From FEN-1139 sp964396375 (lineage in GTDB: Bacteria; Myxococcota_A; Polyangia; Polyangiales; Polyangiaceae): a stretch of 64,000 nt of DNA. A program made the translations under genes and the position numbers. Positions 33,879 through 42,631 of the stretch are shown here, piece after piece. Positions within the stretch are counted from its first letter, which is position 1; every line of letters begins with the position of its first letter. The stretch is from positions 9,574 through 73,573 of the forward strand of contig CAYNEY010000029.1 of assembly GCA_964396375.1 (NCBI GenBank), given 5' to 3'. The notes under the pieces were generated by a model. The model had not been told where the DNA came from, ran no database searches, and saw only the letters and a list, made by a program, of their open reading frames with translations.

Positions 33879-36800
33879 ATGGGTCGCTCTCTTCTTGTCT
33901 GCGGGTGGGTGGTGCTGTGGCTGGGTGTGGCGTGTGGACGCGCGGAACTCTCGAAGGGGAGCTCAGGTGCCGACAGCTTCTGCGGAGATAGCGTCTGTGA
34001 CCTGGAGGAGAACCACGAGTCGTGCCCCGCCGACTGCACGGTGACCTGCGGTGACTCGTTCTGCGATGCCGAGGAGACCCTCGAATCGTGCCCGAAGGAC
34101 TGTGGCGCTTACTGCGGCGACGGCCAATGTGATCCGACCGAGACCGATCAGAGCTGCAGCATCGACTGCCAGGCGGGTTGCGGCGATGGGTACTGTGATC
34201 CGATCGTGGAGGATGAGGGGAGTTGTCCCAGCGACTGTGGGCAGCTGGGGATCTGCGGCGATGGATTGTGCGACGCTGACCTCGGTGAAAGCCAGGTAAC
34301 CTGTCCGAGGGATTGCCAGGGGGCATCGTGTGGTGATGGCGTGTGCGCGCCGGACGAGCTCTTCTGGTGCCGTAGTGACTGCGGAACCACCAGCTGTGGT
34401 AACTACGTCTGCGAACTCGGAGAGCCGTTCTCGTGCCCATCGGATTGTCAGTCGCTGCTGTGTGGAGACGGCATTTGCTCCTCTGACGAGCTGAGCTGGT
34501 GTTCCAACGACTGTGATCAGGGGATGTGCGGCGACGGCTGGTGCCGCGGGGACGAGGAGTCATGGTGTCAGAGCGATTGTGGCGTGTGCGGCGACGGCTG
34601 GTGCACGCCGAGTGAGGCTTCCTGGTGCACCTCTGACTGCGGGCCGGTGTGCGGCGACGGGGTGTGCGCGGTCGGCGAGGAAAGCTGGTGCGGCGCAGAC
34701 TGCCAAGTCTGCGGCAATGGTACCTGCGAGCTCGGGGAGGAGTCCTGGTGTGACGTGGATTGTTACCGGGGCGTGTGCGGCGATGGCCTCTGCGCCACCG
34801 GTGAGCAGTCGTGGTGCCCGGCGGACTGCAGCTACGGTTTCTGCGGCGACGGCATGTGCCGCTACGATGAGCAGACCTGGTGCGCCGCGGATTGCGGTAC
34901 CGGCTGGTGTGGCAATTTCGTGTGCGAGTACGACGAGATCAACTGGTGTCCGAACGACTGCACCGGGGGCACTTGCGGAAATGGCCTTTGTGAACCACTC
35001 GACGAACTCTCCTGCCCGAGCGACTGCTACGCCAGTGTCTGCGGGGACGGCCTGTGTCAGATCGGCGAGACCCAACTCTGCCCGAATGATTGCCTGTGGG
35101 TGGTGTGTGGCGACGGGGTGTGCAGCGCCAGCTCCGGTGAGGTCATCTCCTGCGCCGTAGATTGCGGAGGGAGCTTCTGCGGTGACCGTTTCTGCGCGAC
35201 CGGCGAGCAGGACAGCTGCCCCTGGGACTGCAGCACCTTGGTGTGCGGCAACGGCCTGTGTGAAGGCAATGAGGCCGTGACCTGTCCGTCGGATTGCTAC
35301 CCCGGTTGCGGCAACCGGATCTGCGAGGTAAACGAGGGCTGGTTCTGTCCGGAGGATTGCGCCTTCGCGTTGTGCGGCAATGGTGTCTGTGACGAAGGTG
35401 AGGTGGTGACCTGTCCCTCGGACTGCGGAGTGGTCTCGATCTGTGGCGATGGGCTCTGCGCTGGTATCGAGAACGCCACCACCTGTCCCGTCGACTGCAG
35501 CGGTTGCGGTGACGGGCTGTGCGGGCCCGACGAGGCCAACCGATGCCCGAGCGACTGTCCGAACTGCGGAAACGGCTGGTGTGATGCCGGCGAGAACGCC
35601 GAGAACTGTCCGTGGGATTGCACCCGCTGCGGAGACGGTTTCTGCACCGAGCGTGAGGACAGCGCCTCGTGTCCCATCGACTGCCCGGCGGTCGCGGTGT
35701 GTGGCGACCAGACCTGCAGTCCCCCCGAGACTCGGGAGAGCTGTGCCATCGACTGTGGTGTGCTCTCGCCCTGTGGGGACGCCTACTGCGGTCCCCTCGA
35801 GTCCCACGCCACCTGCCCCATCGACTGTCCAGAGAGCGAGTGGTGCGGGGACGGGCGCTGCACCGCCCCGGAGAGTTCTGACTCGTGCCGAACGGACTGC
35901 CCACTCTGCGGTGATACCCTGTGCGGCCCGCTCGAGACGGCCGAGAGCTGTGCCATCGACTGCTCCTTGGTGTGCGGCGACCGGATCTGCTCGGCGCTCG
36001 AGACTCGGGAGAGCTGCGTGGTCGATTGCGGTCGCTGTGGAGATGGCATCTGTGACCAGAACGAAACCCCGAACACCTGCGCGTCGGACTGTCCGGTGAG
36101 CTGCGGCGATGGCCTGTGCAGCACCGGGGAAGGTGTCCAGAGCTGTCCGGTCGACTGCGACCGCTGTGGCAACGCCGTGTGTGGGCCGCTCGAGACTCAA
36201 GAGAGTTGTCCGGTCGACTGTGTCTCCTCGATCTGCGGTGATGGGATCTGCGGCGATGGCGAGGATCCCTGGAGCTGCACCGTAGATTGCAGCGCCTGTC
36301 CGGATGGCGTGTGCGGCCCCGACGAGACACCCACCAGTTGCCTCGACGACTGCGGGCGCTGTGGTGATGGGTTCTGTTCCGGTTCCGAGACCATTCTGAG
36401 CTGTCCAGTGGACTGCCCCCTCACCGCTACTTGTGGTGATGGCCTGTGCACGAGCGGGCTCGAGACCCGGGAGAGCTGCGCCCGCGACTGCGGCGGATGG
36501 TGTGGCGATGAGCTGTGCTCGGACGACGAGCTCGAGGTCGAGAGCTGTCCTCTGGATTGCGGTGGTTGCGGCGATGGGTTGTGTCGCGACGGCGAGACCA
36601 GCGCGACCTGTCCCCTCGACTGCCGCGGAGAAGTGTGCGGCAACGCCGTCTGTGAACCAAACGAGCATTTCGCAAATTGCCCGGTGGACTGCCTGACCTG
36701 CGGCAACGGAACCTGCGATTCAGGGGAGACCACGGCAAACTGCCTCTCGGACTGCCCGGCCGTGTGCGGCAACGGACTCTGTGAGACCACCGAGGGTATC

Positions 36801-37814
36801 TTCACCTGTCCTTCGGACTGTGATCTCTGTGGCAACGGGATCTGCGGGCCACTCGAGACCGACAGCTGCCCGGTCGACTGCTCTTCGGCGGCGGTCTGCG
36901 GTGATGGGCTCTGCACCCTGGGGGAGAACCCCAGCAACTGCAACCCCGACTGTGGATGGTGTGGTGACGGCGTGTGCGGTAACGACGAGGACGCCCTCGG
37001 CTGCAACCTCGATTGCGGGGTGTGCGGCGATGGGATCTGCGGCGAGAGCGAGAGTCCGACCAACTGTGTCGTGGACTGTCCGATCACCGTCGTCTGTGGC
37101 GATGGGGTGTGCTCCAGCGGTGAAACCCCCCTCTCCTGCGCGTTGGATTGTCCCGCTCGCTGCGGGGATGGATACTGCTCGGGGACGGAGACCGCCCTCT
37201 CTTGCGCCGCGGACTGCTCGGTGTGCGGGGATGGGGTGTGCACCGGTACCGAGACCCTCGACAACTGCGTGATCGACTGCGTGGTCTGCGGAGACGAGAT
37301 CTGCTCGGTCGGCGAGGACCAGGTGAGCTGCCTTTCGGATTGCGGTTTCTGCGGTGATGATCTGTGCGCACCGAATGAGGATCTCGAGAGCTGCGAGGTC
37401 GACTGCGGGGAGTGTGGGGATGCTGTCTGCGGCAGTTCCGAGCTCGGCACCTGCCCCGAGGATTGCCCGGTCTGCGGCGACGGGGTGTGCAGCCATGCCG
37501 AGGTAGGCAACTGCCCGAGGGATTGCCCGGAGTGCGGCGACGGGGTCTGTCAGAGCAGCGAGACGGTGCTCGGGTGCTTCGCCGATTGCGTGGTGGCGCG
37601 TTGTGGCGACGGTCGTTGTGAACTCGGCGAGACTATCTTCTGCCCCCGTGACTGCGCGAGCGATGGTACCGGTGGCGCATCTGGCGAAGGCGGCGCGGGT
37701 GGCACCGGTGGCACATCTGGCGAAGGCGGCGCGGGTGGCGAGGCCGGCGAGGCCGGTCAGGCCGGTGCGGTGGGCGAGGGCGGCACGAGTGCGCTCGGTG
37801 GTGCAAGCAGCTGA
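33879..37814 (+). CDS. Giant cysteine-rich repeat lipoprotein
   Basis: Protein of 1311 residues with a lipobox ending in WLGVAC, then 56 repeats by my count of about 22 residues each. The unit is C-G-(D/N)-G-x-C-x(6-8)-C-x-x-D-C, with an acidic E(T/S) in the middle, so roughly 220 Cys in all. Variants include C-P-D-G in one copy and W-C before the third Cys in copies 6-15. The conserved Asp, Glu and Cys suggest four Cys per unit forming disulfides, perhaps with calcium, to build a stiff rod on the outer surface. The last 45 residues are Gly/Ala/Glu-rich with an internal duplication (TSGEGGAGG). There is no C-terminal membrane anchor. It could be adhesin, stalk or metal-binding coat. I chose the ATG at 33879 for the signal peptide. 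Confidence 0.82.
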   Translation: MGRSLLVCGWVVLWLGVACGRAELSKGSSGADSFCGDSVCDLEENHESCPADCTVTCGDSFCDAEETLESCPKDCGAYCGDGQCDPTETDQSCSIDCQAGCGDGYCDPIVEDEGSCPSDCGQLGICGDGLCDADLGESQVTCPRDCQGASCGDGVCAPDELFWCRSDCGTTSCGNYVCELGEPFSCPSDCQSLLCGDGICSSDELSWCSNDCDQGMCGDGWCRGDEESWCQSDCGVCGDGWCTPSEASWCTSDCGPVCGDGVCAVGEESWCGADCQVCGNGTCELGEESWCDVDCYRGVCGDGLCATGEQSWCPADCSYGFCGDGMCRYDEQTWCAADCGTGWCGNFVCEYDEINWCPNDCTGGTCGNGLCEPLDELSCPSDCYASVCGDGLCQIGETQLCPNDCLWVVCGDGVCSASSGEVISCAVDCGGSFCGDRFCATGEQDSCPWDCSTLVCGNGLCEGNEAVTCPSDCYPGCGNRICEVNEGWFCPEDCAFALCGNGVCDEGEVVTCPSDCGVVSICGDGLCAGIENATTCPVDCSGCGDGLCGPDEANRCPSDCPNCGNGWCDAGENAENCPWDCTRCGDGFCTEREDSASCPIDCPAVAVCGDQTCSPPETRESCAIDCGVLSPCGDAYCGPLESHATCPIDCPESEWCGDGRCTAPESSDSCRTDCPLCGDTLCGPLETAESCAIDCSLVCGDRICSALETRESCVVDCGRCGDGICDQNETPNTCASDCPVSCGDGLCSTGEGVQSCPVDCDRCGNAVCGPLETQESCPVDCVSSICGDGICGDGEDPWSCTVDCSACPDGVCGPDETPTSCLDDCGRCGDGFCSGSETILSCPVDCPLTATCGDGLCTSGLETRESCARDCGGWCGDELCSDDELEVESCPLDCGGCGDGLCRDGETSATCPLDCRGEVCGNAVCEPNEHFANCPVDCLTCGNGTCDSGETTANCLSDCPAVCGNGLCETTEGIFTCPSDCDLCGNGICGPLETDSCPVDCSSAAVCGDGLCTLGENPSNCNPDCGWCGDGVCGNDEDALGCNLDCGVCGDGICGESESPTNCVVDCPITVVCGDGVCSSGETPLSCALDCPARCGDGYCSGTETALSCAADCSVCGDGVCTGTETLDNCVIDCVVCGDEICSVGEDQVSCLSDCGFCGDDLCAPNEDLESCEVDCGECGDAVCGSSELGTCPEDCPVCGDGVCSHAEVGNCPRDCPECGDGVCQSSETVLGCFADCVVARCGDGRCELGETIFCPRDCASDGTGGASGEGGAGGTGGTSGEGGAGGEAGEAGQAGAVGEGGTSALGGASS

Positions 37815-37922
37815 GATCGAGCGCTTGTGCTGGCTTCTGGTCCGAAAGCCCCGCCTGACTCGCCCCTCCGAGCAAAGTGCTTGCATGGCCTCGAGCTTTC
37901 CGGGAAGAATCGCCGGTAGCGC

Positions 37923-39347
37923 ATGCCCCCCAGTGTCTCAGAGGCTCGCAGCACCGCGGCTCGTGTAGCCAAGTGGCTGCTCGAGAAGGACCGACCCGAT
38001 GAGGCGGTGAAGCTCTTGGTCGCGTTCGCCGCGGCGGGAGGGAATGACGCCGAAGGGCAGGCCCTGCTGGCCGAGGCACTTCGGATCGACCCCTCCGCCC
38101 GGGTGGCCCAGCTCGCCTTCGAGCGCATGGAAGGCATCGTTGGCGAGCATACCGAGCTAGAGCAGGTGATCGCCGCCTATGGCCTGGCGGAGTTGACCCG
38201 TCTCGAAACTGAGATGCGGCGTCCGACGTTTCGGCGCGCTCAGATGGGGTTCAACAACAACATCAAGTTCCAAGGTCAGGTCTTCCACGTTCAGACCGAG
38301 GACTCAGGGCTCGATCAGCCCCACATCATCACCCACCTCTTTGCTGACGGCGGACGGGTCATCAAGAGCCACAAGCGTCTGTATGGCAGCCATCTTGGTC
38401 GGGCAGACATCGCTGAGTTCGTCCGGGCGTTGATGAAGGCGCAGCATCTCGAGATGGTCGCGATGTTGCGTGAGGGCCGGTTCGATGCGGTGTTGGCCGG
38501 ACGCGAGGTGGGCGGCATGGTGCTGCTCGAAGAGCCTCCGAACGTGGACATTCGCAAGCTGGCGAGCAAGAAAAAGGAGCGCGCAGAGGCCGGGGCGCAG
38601 GCGGCGGCCGCCGCGGGGGTGATTGGAGCCGAGGGTTCGGTCCCTTCGCGTGTGCCCCCAGCGGCTTCGCTCAGGCCAGCGTCGGTCGAAGAGAGCGGCT
38701 ATCGCCTGCGGGTGCTGCGGTGCCTTGGGGGGGGGCCTGACCACTATCATGTGAAGGAGTCGCGGACGGCCATCGGTGCTCGGGGTGCAGTCTCCCTGCC
38801 TGGGGAGCCCTTCTGCCATCCGGAAGAGGCCGAGCTCACCTTCGAAGATGGCCGGCTCTGGCTGGAGGACTTGGAGGGTGGCAACGGCGTTTTCCTCCGC
38901 ATCCGCACCCCGGTCGAGCTGTCACCCGGGGACGAGTTCGTGGTGGGGGATCAGCTGCTGCGCATCGAAACCAACCCCTTTCCGAACGATGGCCCCGATC
39001 CGGATCCGACGTACTTCTACTCGTCGCCAAAGTGGCCCTCCTCGTTTCGGATCGTTCAGGTGTTCGAGGGCGGCTCGCTCGGTGCGTGTTTGGTGGCACG
39101 AGGCAACACTCTGCAGGTGGGTGCTGCGTTGGGTGAGCTGCTCTTCCCCGATGATCCTTTGGTGGCCGATCAGCACTGCGTGATCGAGGAGCAGGCTGGC
39201 ACCGTCTTGGTCTCCGATCTCGGCTCGCGCACGGGTGTGTTCGTGCGGATCCGCGGCTCGCAGGAGCTGCTCCACAACGACGAGCTCTTGGTTGGGCGAA
39301 CCCGACTGGTCGTCGATCTGGGCCAAGGCGAAGTCACGGCCGCCTAG
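37923..39347 (+). CDS. FHA-domain protein with a myxobacterial N-terminal domain
   Basis: Protein of 474 residues. Residues about 1-85 are helical (DRPDEAVKLLVAFAAAGG). About 95-175 carry a distinctive domain with GFNNNIKFQGQVFHVQTED and GRVIKSHKRLYGSH that I have seen as a common myxobacterial module but cannot name. Two FHA-like phosphothreonine-binding domains follow: one with AIGARGAVSLPG and LWLEDLEGGNGVFLRI, one with LVADQHCVIEEQ and VLVSDLGSRTGVFVRI. FHA domains read phosphorylation by Ser/Thr kinases, and a Pkn-type kinase gene lies 5 kb away. It starts at ATG 37923. Confidence 0.82.
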   Translation: MPPSVSEARSTAARVAKWLLEKDRPDEAVKLLVAFAAAGGNDAEGQALLAEALRIDPSARVAQLAFERMEGIVGEHTELEQVIAAYGLAELTRLETEMRRPTFRRAQMGFNNNIKFQGQVFHVQTEDSGLDQPHIITHLFADGGRVIKSHKRLYGSHLGRADIAEFVRALMKAQHLEMVAMLREGRFDAVLAGREVGGMVLLEEPPNVDIRKLASKKKERAEAGAQAAAAAGVIGAEGSVPSRVPPAASLRPASVEESGYRLRVLRCLGGGPDHYHVKESRTAIGARGAVSLPGEPFCHPEEAELTFEDGRLWLEDLEGGNGVFLRIRTPVELSPGDEFVVGDQLLRIETNPFPNDGPDPDPTYFYSSPKWPSSFRIVQVFEGGSLGACLVARGNTLQVGAALGELLFPDDPLVADQHCVIEEQAGTVLVSDLGSRTGVFVRIRGSQELLHNDELLVGRTRLVVDLGQGEVTAA

Positions 39348-39358
39348 CGGCGCACGGT

Positions 39359-39463
39359 GTTGCGGCTGCCGGGGCGCGTTCGTCCCCATCTGTGTTGCGG
39401 CTGCCGGGGCGCGTTCGTCCCCATCTGCGTTGCGGCTGCCGGGGCGCGTTCGTCCCCATCTGC
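39359..39463. repeat. Three tandem 35-base repeats
   Basis: A 35-base unit beginning GTTGCGGCTGCCGGGGCGCG repeats at 39359, 39394 and 39429, with one or two changes near the unit end. It lies just after the FHA gene stop and next to the terminator of the small lipoprotein. Open frames across it exist but are not convincing genes. There is no spacer, so it is not CRISPR. Confidence 0.92.
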
Positions 39464-39469
39464 GGCCAC

Positions 39470-39516
39470 AAAAAGCCGACGGCCGAAACCGGAGGGATCC
39501 CCCGGCTTCGGCCGCT
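39470..39516 (-). terminator. Intrinsic terminator of the Ala/Glu-rich lipoprotein gene
   Basis: Read on the minus strand, a long GC-rich stem (CGGCCGAAGCCGGGGG pairing with CCCTCCGGTTTCGGCCG around ATC) is followed by five Ts. It lies 20 bases after the lipoprotein stop at 39538 and fits a Rho-independent terminator. Confidence 0.75.
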
Positions 39517-39537
39517 CGGTCTTTCGCTTGCGCCGGA

Positions 39538-39747
39538 TTACTCGGCGGCGGGCGCAGCAGCCGCCTCTTCAGCCTTCGCCTCTCCCTCGGCAGGAGCGGC
39601 CTCAGCGTCGGCGGGGGCAGCCTCGGCAGGAGCAGCTTCAGCAGGAGCAGCCTCTTCCGCCTTGGGGGCCTCGGCCGGGGGCTGCGAGCCACCACAGGCG
39701 AAGGCGAGGGGAAGAACGGCGAGAGCGAGCAGGTTTCGAATGGTCAT
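39538..39747 (-). CDS. Small Ala/Glu/Pro-rich lipoprotein
   Basis: Protein of 69 residues: lipobox LPLAFACG (lipid Cys18) and then a low-complexity tail of AEEAAPAEAA-type repeats with no hydrophobic core. It is probably a disordered lipid-anchored tail on a membrane face. An AGGAGG ribosome site lies 11 bases before the ATG, and an intrinsic terminator follows, so it is a complete single-gene unit. Upstream (39748-39886) is an A/T-rich region with runs of A. No function is known. Confidence 0.75.
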   Translation of the reverse strand: MTIRNLLALAVLPLAFACGGSQPPAEAPKAEEAAPAEAAPAEAAPADAEAAPAEGEAKAEEAAAAPAAE

Positions 39748-39886
39748 TTTAGGGGATCCTCCTGAGCGAACCTTTGCCCTAGGACGGGCTCGGGACAGTG
39801 GATTGATGCCCGAAACACACGGTGCGACTCAACCAAAATGAGCATTTTTTTGTTGGGCACCGTCAAAAGCTAACAAAATCAACTAT

Positions 39887-40243
39887 TTACGACGGCCCGG
39901 ATCGGGGCCCCGGCTCCGCCGTTTCGGGGGAATTTGGTGGTGCGGGCATCTTTTCGGACACCTCGGGGACGGATGGGGTCGAGGCGGCCAGAGCGGCCAG
40001 CACGAACTCCCGGAGCTCTCGGGTGAGGCTGACGAAACGTCCTTCGATCGCGTAGAGCTGAGGGGCGAGGCGGTGGCTCCCGCGTACCTTGATCGAAACG
40101 GATTTCCTTTCGGTTTCGAGCACACCCTCGAGCGGACGCCCCGGCGCTGCCGGAAAGTCGGCGTGCAGCGTGACGCTCGAGCCATCGCTGGCGGCGATGG
40201 TGGCTTGTCCGAAGCCCGAGAACAGGAGTTTCGGTGTGGTCAT
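39887..40243 (-). CDS. Hypothetical PilZ-like or beta-barrel small protein
   Basis: Protein of 118 residues. The pattern is strand-rich (LLFSGFGQATIAAS, VTLHADFPAAPG, VSIKVRGSHRLAP, YAIEGRFVSLTRELREFVL), reminiscent of the beta-barrel core of PilZ but without the RxxxR and DxSxxG marks. The last 30 residues are Pro/Glu-rich. It lies 31 bases downstream of smpB on the same strand and could be in its transcript. Function unknown. Confidence 0.6.
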   Translation of the reverse strand: MTTPKLLFSGFGQATIAASDGSSVTLHADFPAAPGRPLEGVLETERKSVSIKVRGSHRLAPQLYAIEGRFVSLTRELREFVLAALAASTPSVPEVSEKMPAPPNSPETAEPGPRSGPS

Positions 40244-40274
40244 GGGTTGTCTCTTCGAAGCGGCCGAGCAGGGG

Positions 40275-40766
40275 TCAGGACGAGTTTCGTACCACGCGTG
40301 CCATGGCTTGTCGTGCCTCGCGCTCGGCCTCGCGCTCCCGAATCACCTGGCGCTTGTCGTGGTGTTTGCGCCCCCTGGCCAGCGCGATCTCGAGCTTGGC
40401 TCGGCCGTGTTTGAGCCAGCACTTGGTGACGATGATGGTCATCCCCTGCGCTTCGACCCGGGTCCGGAGCTCGTCGATCTCTTTGCGGTGCAAGAGCAGC
40501 TTCCGTGTTCGCTTCTCCTGGTGTGCGAAGGCTGCGTGGGCAAGTTCTGGGATGCGCATCCCCTTGACCCAGGCCTCGCCCCGAGAGTCCACCTCGACCC
40601 ACGCGTCCTTGAGATCGACGCTTCGCTCTCGCAGCACCCGGACCTCGCTGCCCAGCAGCACGATGCCGGCCTCGAAGTTCTCGAGCAGCTCGTACTCGAA
40701 GCTGGCGCGACGATTGTGGGACACCAGGCGATCGGCGCCGGGCTTATTTTTGGCGGACTCTGCCAT
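40275..40766 (-). CDS. smpB: SsrA-binding protein (trans-translation)
   Basis: Protein of 163 residues of the usual length. It binds tmRNA and carries it to stalled ribosomes. Signatures seen are NRRASFEYELLENFEAGIVLLGSEV, SVDLKDAWVEV, RTRKLLLHRKEI, KHGRAKLEIALARGRKHHDKR and the C-terminal basic tail that enters the mRNA channel. I use the ATG at 40764-40766; a longer frame to 40805 is not needed. No ssrA gene is recognisable in the window. Confidence 0.97.
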   Translation of the reverse strand: MAESAKNKPGADRLVSHNRRASFEYELLENFEAGIVLLGSEVRVLRERSVDLKDAWVEVDSRGEAWVKGMRIPELAHAAFAHQEKRTRKLLLHRKEIDELRTRVEAQGMTIIVTKCWLKHGRAKLEIALARGRKHHDKRQVIREREAEREARQAMARVVRNSS

Positions 40767-40827
40767 CGCGATCGGGTATGTGCCAAGGTGAGGGAGTTCG
40801 TGCAACCCCTTTGACGGAAGGCCAACC

Positions 40828-41394
40828 TCAGGCAGAGGGCTCTCGCATCTTCCGGCTCCAGCGCAGCTCTGGGTGTCCTTCGGCGTGGTTGGCGCTCCGC
40901 GCCAGCACGAACAAGAGGTCGCTCAGGCGGTTCAAGTAGACGAGCACGTATTCGGAGAGCGCCTCGGTCTCACCGAGGGACACCACCGAGCGCTCGGCGC
41001 GACGGCAGACCGTGCGCGCGTGATGCAGGGCCGCGCCAAGTCGGCTCCCGCCCGGCAGGATGAAGCTGTCGAGGCGGGGCAGCCCCGCTTCGAAGGTGTC
41101 GATCACGGTCTCCAGCCTGGCGATCTCGGCCGGGCCGACCCGAAGCTCGGAGAGTTGTGGGCTCTGCTCTCGGGGGTCGGCGAGTTCCGCGCCGATCCGG
41201 AACAGCTCGGCCTGGAGCTCGGTGAGGACTCGGGTGAGTTCCGAGGGCTCCCCCGCCGCGGCTGCCACACCAAGCAGGGCGTTGAGTTCGTCGACATCGC
41301 CGTAGGTCGCGACCCGGAGTTGGTTCTTCCGGACGCGCATCCCCGAGGCGAGGGAGGTCTGGCCGGTGTCGCCGGTTCTGGTGTAGATGCGCAT
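40828..41394 (-). CDS. ATP:cob(I)alamin adenosyltransferase, PduO type
   Basis: Protein of 188 residues. It makes adenosylcobalamin from reduced cobalamin and ATP, used by B12-dependent mutases. Family marks are the N-terminal MRIYTRTGDTGQTSLASG (ATP-binding), GDVDELNALLG, and FILPGGSRLGAALHHARTVCRRAERS with the conserved Arg residues. The ATG at 41392-41394 gives the canonical MRIYTRTGD start. It lies 61 bases upstream of smpB on the same strand. No cobalamin riboswitch is seen nearby. Confidence 0.95.
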   Translation of the reverse strand: MRIYTRTGDTGQTSLASGMRVRKNQLRVATYGDVDELNALLGVAAAAGEPSELTRVLTELQAELFRIGAELADPREQSPQLSELRVGPAEIARLETVIDTFEAGLPRLDSFILPGGSRLGAALHHARTVCRRAERSVVSLGETEALSEYVLVYLNRLSDLLFVLARSANHAEGHPELRWSRKMREPSA

Positions 41395-41457
41395 GCCACG
41401 CACTTTAGCGAGCGGTTGTCCTCTCGTCGAAGGTCTCGGGGGATCTTCGTCCAGAAA

Positions 41458-42561
41458 CTAGCCCACCAGCTCGCGGAATGCTCGATAGCCCTCGGCCCAG
41501 GCCTCTCGGTCCATCACCGCACCGTCCACGATCTCGACGCCAAAGCCCGCCGGAACCGTGGCGAACTGCGACCCGCCGAGGCCGCGCCGCCACGCCACTC
41601 TCCCCACCAGGCGGACCCGCCCATCGGCGCGCGGCGGGCAGAGCTCGAGCCATACCAGCTCATCGTCGGGGGGGGCGAGGGTTCGCACGTACAAGCCGCC
41701 TTCGCTGATGTTGTACGTGTACCCGAAATCGTCGTGTTCACGGCCGCGTCCTCGGAAGGCCACGGTGGTCCCATAAAGGAGGCGTGGTGTTGCACGTTTG
41801 TCGACGTCGCCGGCGCGCGACATCTCATTGGACACGAACAGGATGTTTTCTGCGGGCGCGAAGGCATCGGTGGTGGTGACCCGCGGCAGGCCTCGGACCT
41901 TCTCGCGACACTCGCGCATGTTGCGCGGTGGTGAAGAGATGATCCACATCGGGTCAGCGCCGCCCTGTCGCGAGGCGAGGATCGTCTCTCGCAGCTCTTT
42001 GAGCTGGCAGCAGGTGGCGACCACCACGTCCACGTCCGGTGCTGGCAAGGCGGCTGCCAGATCGTCGCTGGTCGACGCGAAGCTCACCGAGTATCCCGCG
42101 TTGCGCAGCACCCTCCCGATCACGATCCTTCGCACCCGATCGGGATCTGCCACCAGTACTTTGCCGCGGGTGGCCTCGGGGAGGCCAAAGAGCTGCTTTG
42201 GGATCTGGCGGAGGCGCGTCCGAAGTGCTTGGTCGTTGCGCCCGTCGACCAGATCGTCGGCGCCGCTGGCGAAGGCCTCGGCGAACTGAAGATCACTTAC
42301 CATCTCCGACCACGACAGGATCGGCACGAAGGCGTGGTGGGGTTCGGCGCGGCGTTCGATGGTGAAACTCTCGGCGGTCGCGGCATCCACGTTCAGCAAG
42401 AGCGCGGCGACTGGTCCGGCGCTGGTCAGAAAGGCTGAAGCCTCACTCGCTTCAGACTCGATACGGAGTTCGAGCGCGGCAGCCAGCGCCACCTCGGAGA
42501 GGCGCCGCCGCTGCTCCGGGGAGAAGTGGCCGAGGGCGAGGAGTCGGCGGGGATCGACCAT
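41458..42561 (-). CDS. Two receiver-like domains fused to a PilZ domain
   Basis: Protein of 367 residues. Residues 1-130 and 133-245 look like two CheY-type receiver folds: the second reads KVLVADPDRVRRIVIGRVL and VDVVVATCCQLK, where the usual phospho-acceptor Asp is replaced (ATCC), so it is probably degenerate. Residues about 250-360 form a PilZ domain with KRATPRLLYG (RxxxR) and YNISEGGLYV ((D/N)xSxxG), likely binding cyclic di-GMP. Such proteins link two signal systems. It starts at the ATG 42559-42561. The neighbouring kinase gene is on the same strand, 70 bases upstream in transcription order. Confidence 0.83.
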   Translation of the reverse strand: MVDPRRLLALGHFSPEQRRRLSEVALAAALELRIESEASEASAFLTSAGPVAALLLNVDAATAESFTIERRAEPHHAFVPILSWSEMVSDLQFAEAFASGADDLVDGRNDQALRTRLRQIPKQLFGLPEATRGKVLVADPDRVRRIVIGRVLRNAGYSVSFASTSDDLAAALPAPDVDVVVATCCQLKELRETILASRQGGADPMWIISSPPRNMRECREKVRGLPRVTTTDAFAPAENILFVSNEMSRAGDVDKRATPRLLYGTTVAFRGRGREHDDFGYTYNISEGGLYVRTLAPPDDELVWLELCPPRADGRVRLVGRVAWRRGLGGSQFATVPAGFGVEIVDGAVMDREAWAEGYRAFRELVG

Positions 42562-42631
42562 GGCTTACCGATTCCAACGACCGATACTGGCCCGAGGTAA
42601 GCCTCGGTTCGCGAGGCCGATGGGCCAAGGG

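Noticed and set aside
34560..36668. Long minus-strand open frame across the cysteine-rich gene
   Set aside because: It is the mirror of a highly repeated, high-GC + strand gene: repeated Cys and Asp codons keep the opposite frame free of stops. The predicted protein is an Ala/Thr/Ile-rich repeat with no start signal and no family-like pattern.
36197..37510. Second minus-strand frame over the same gene, Ser/Gln/Pro-rich
   Set aside because: Same reason: it is the opposite-strand reading of the repeat unit and its residues track the repeat period.
39359..39463. Second CRISPR array
   Set aside because: The 35-base copies are directly adjacent, with no spacers between them.
41395..41460. Cobalamin riboswitch before the adenosyltransferase gene
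   Set aside because: No B12-box-like sequence was found, and the space is too small.
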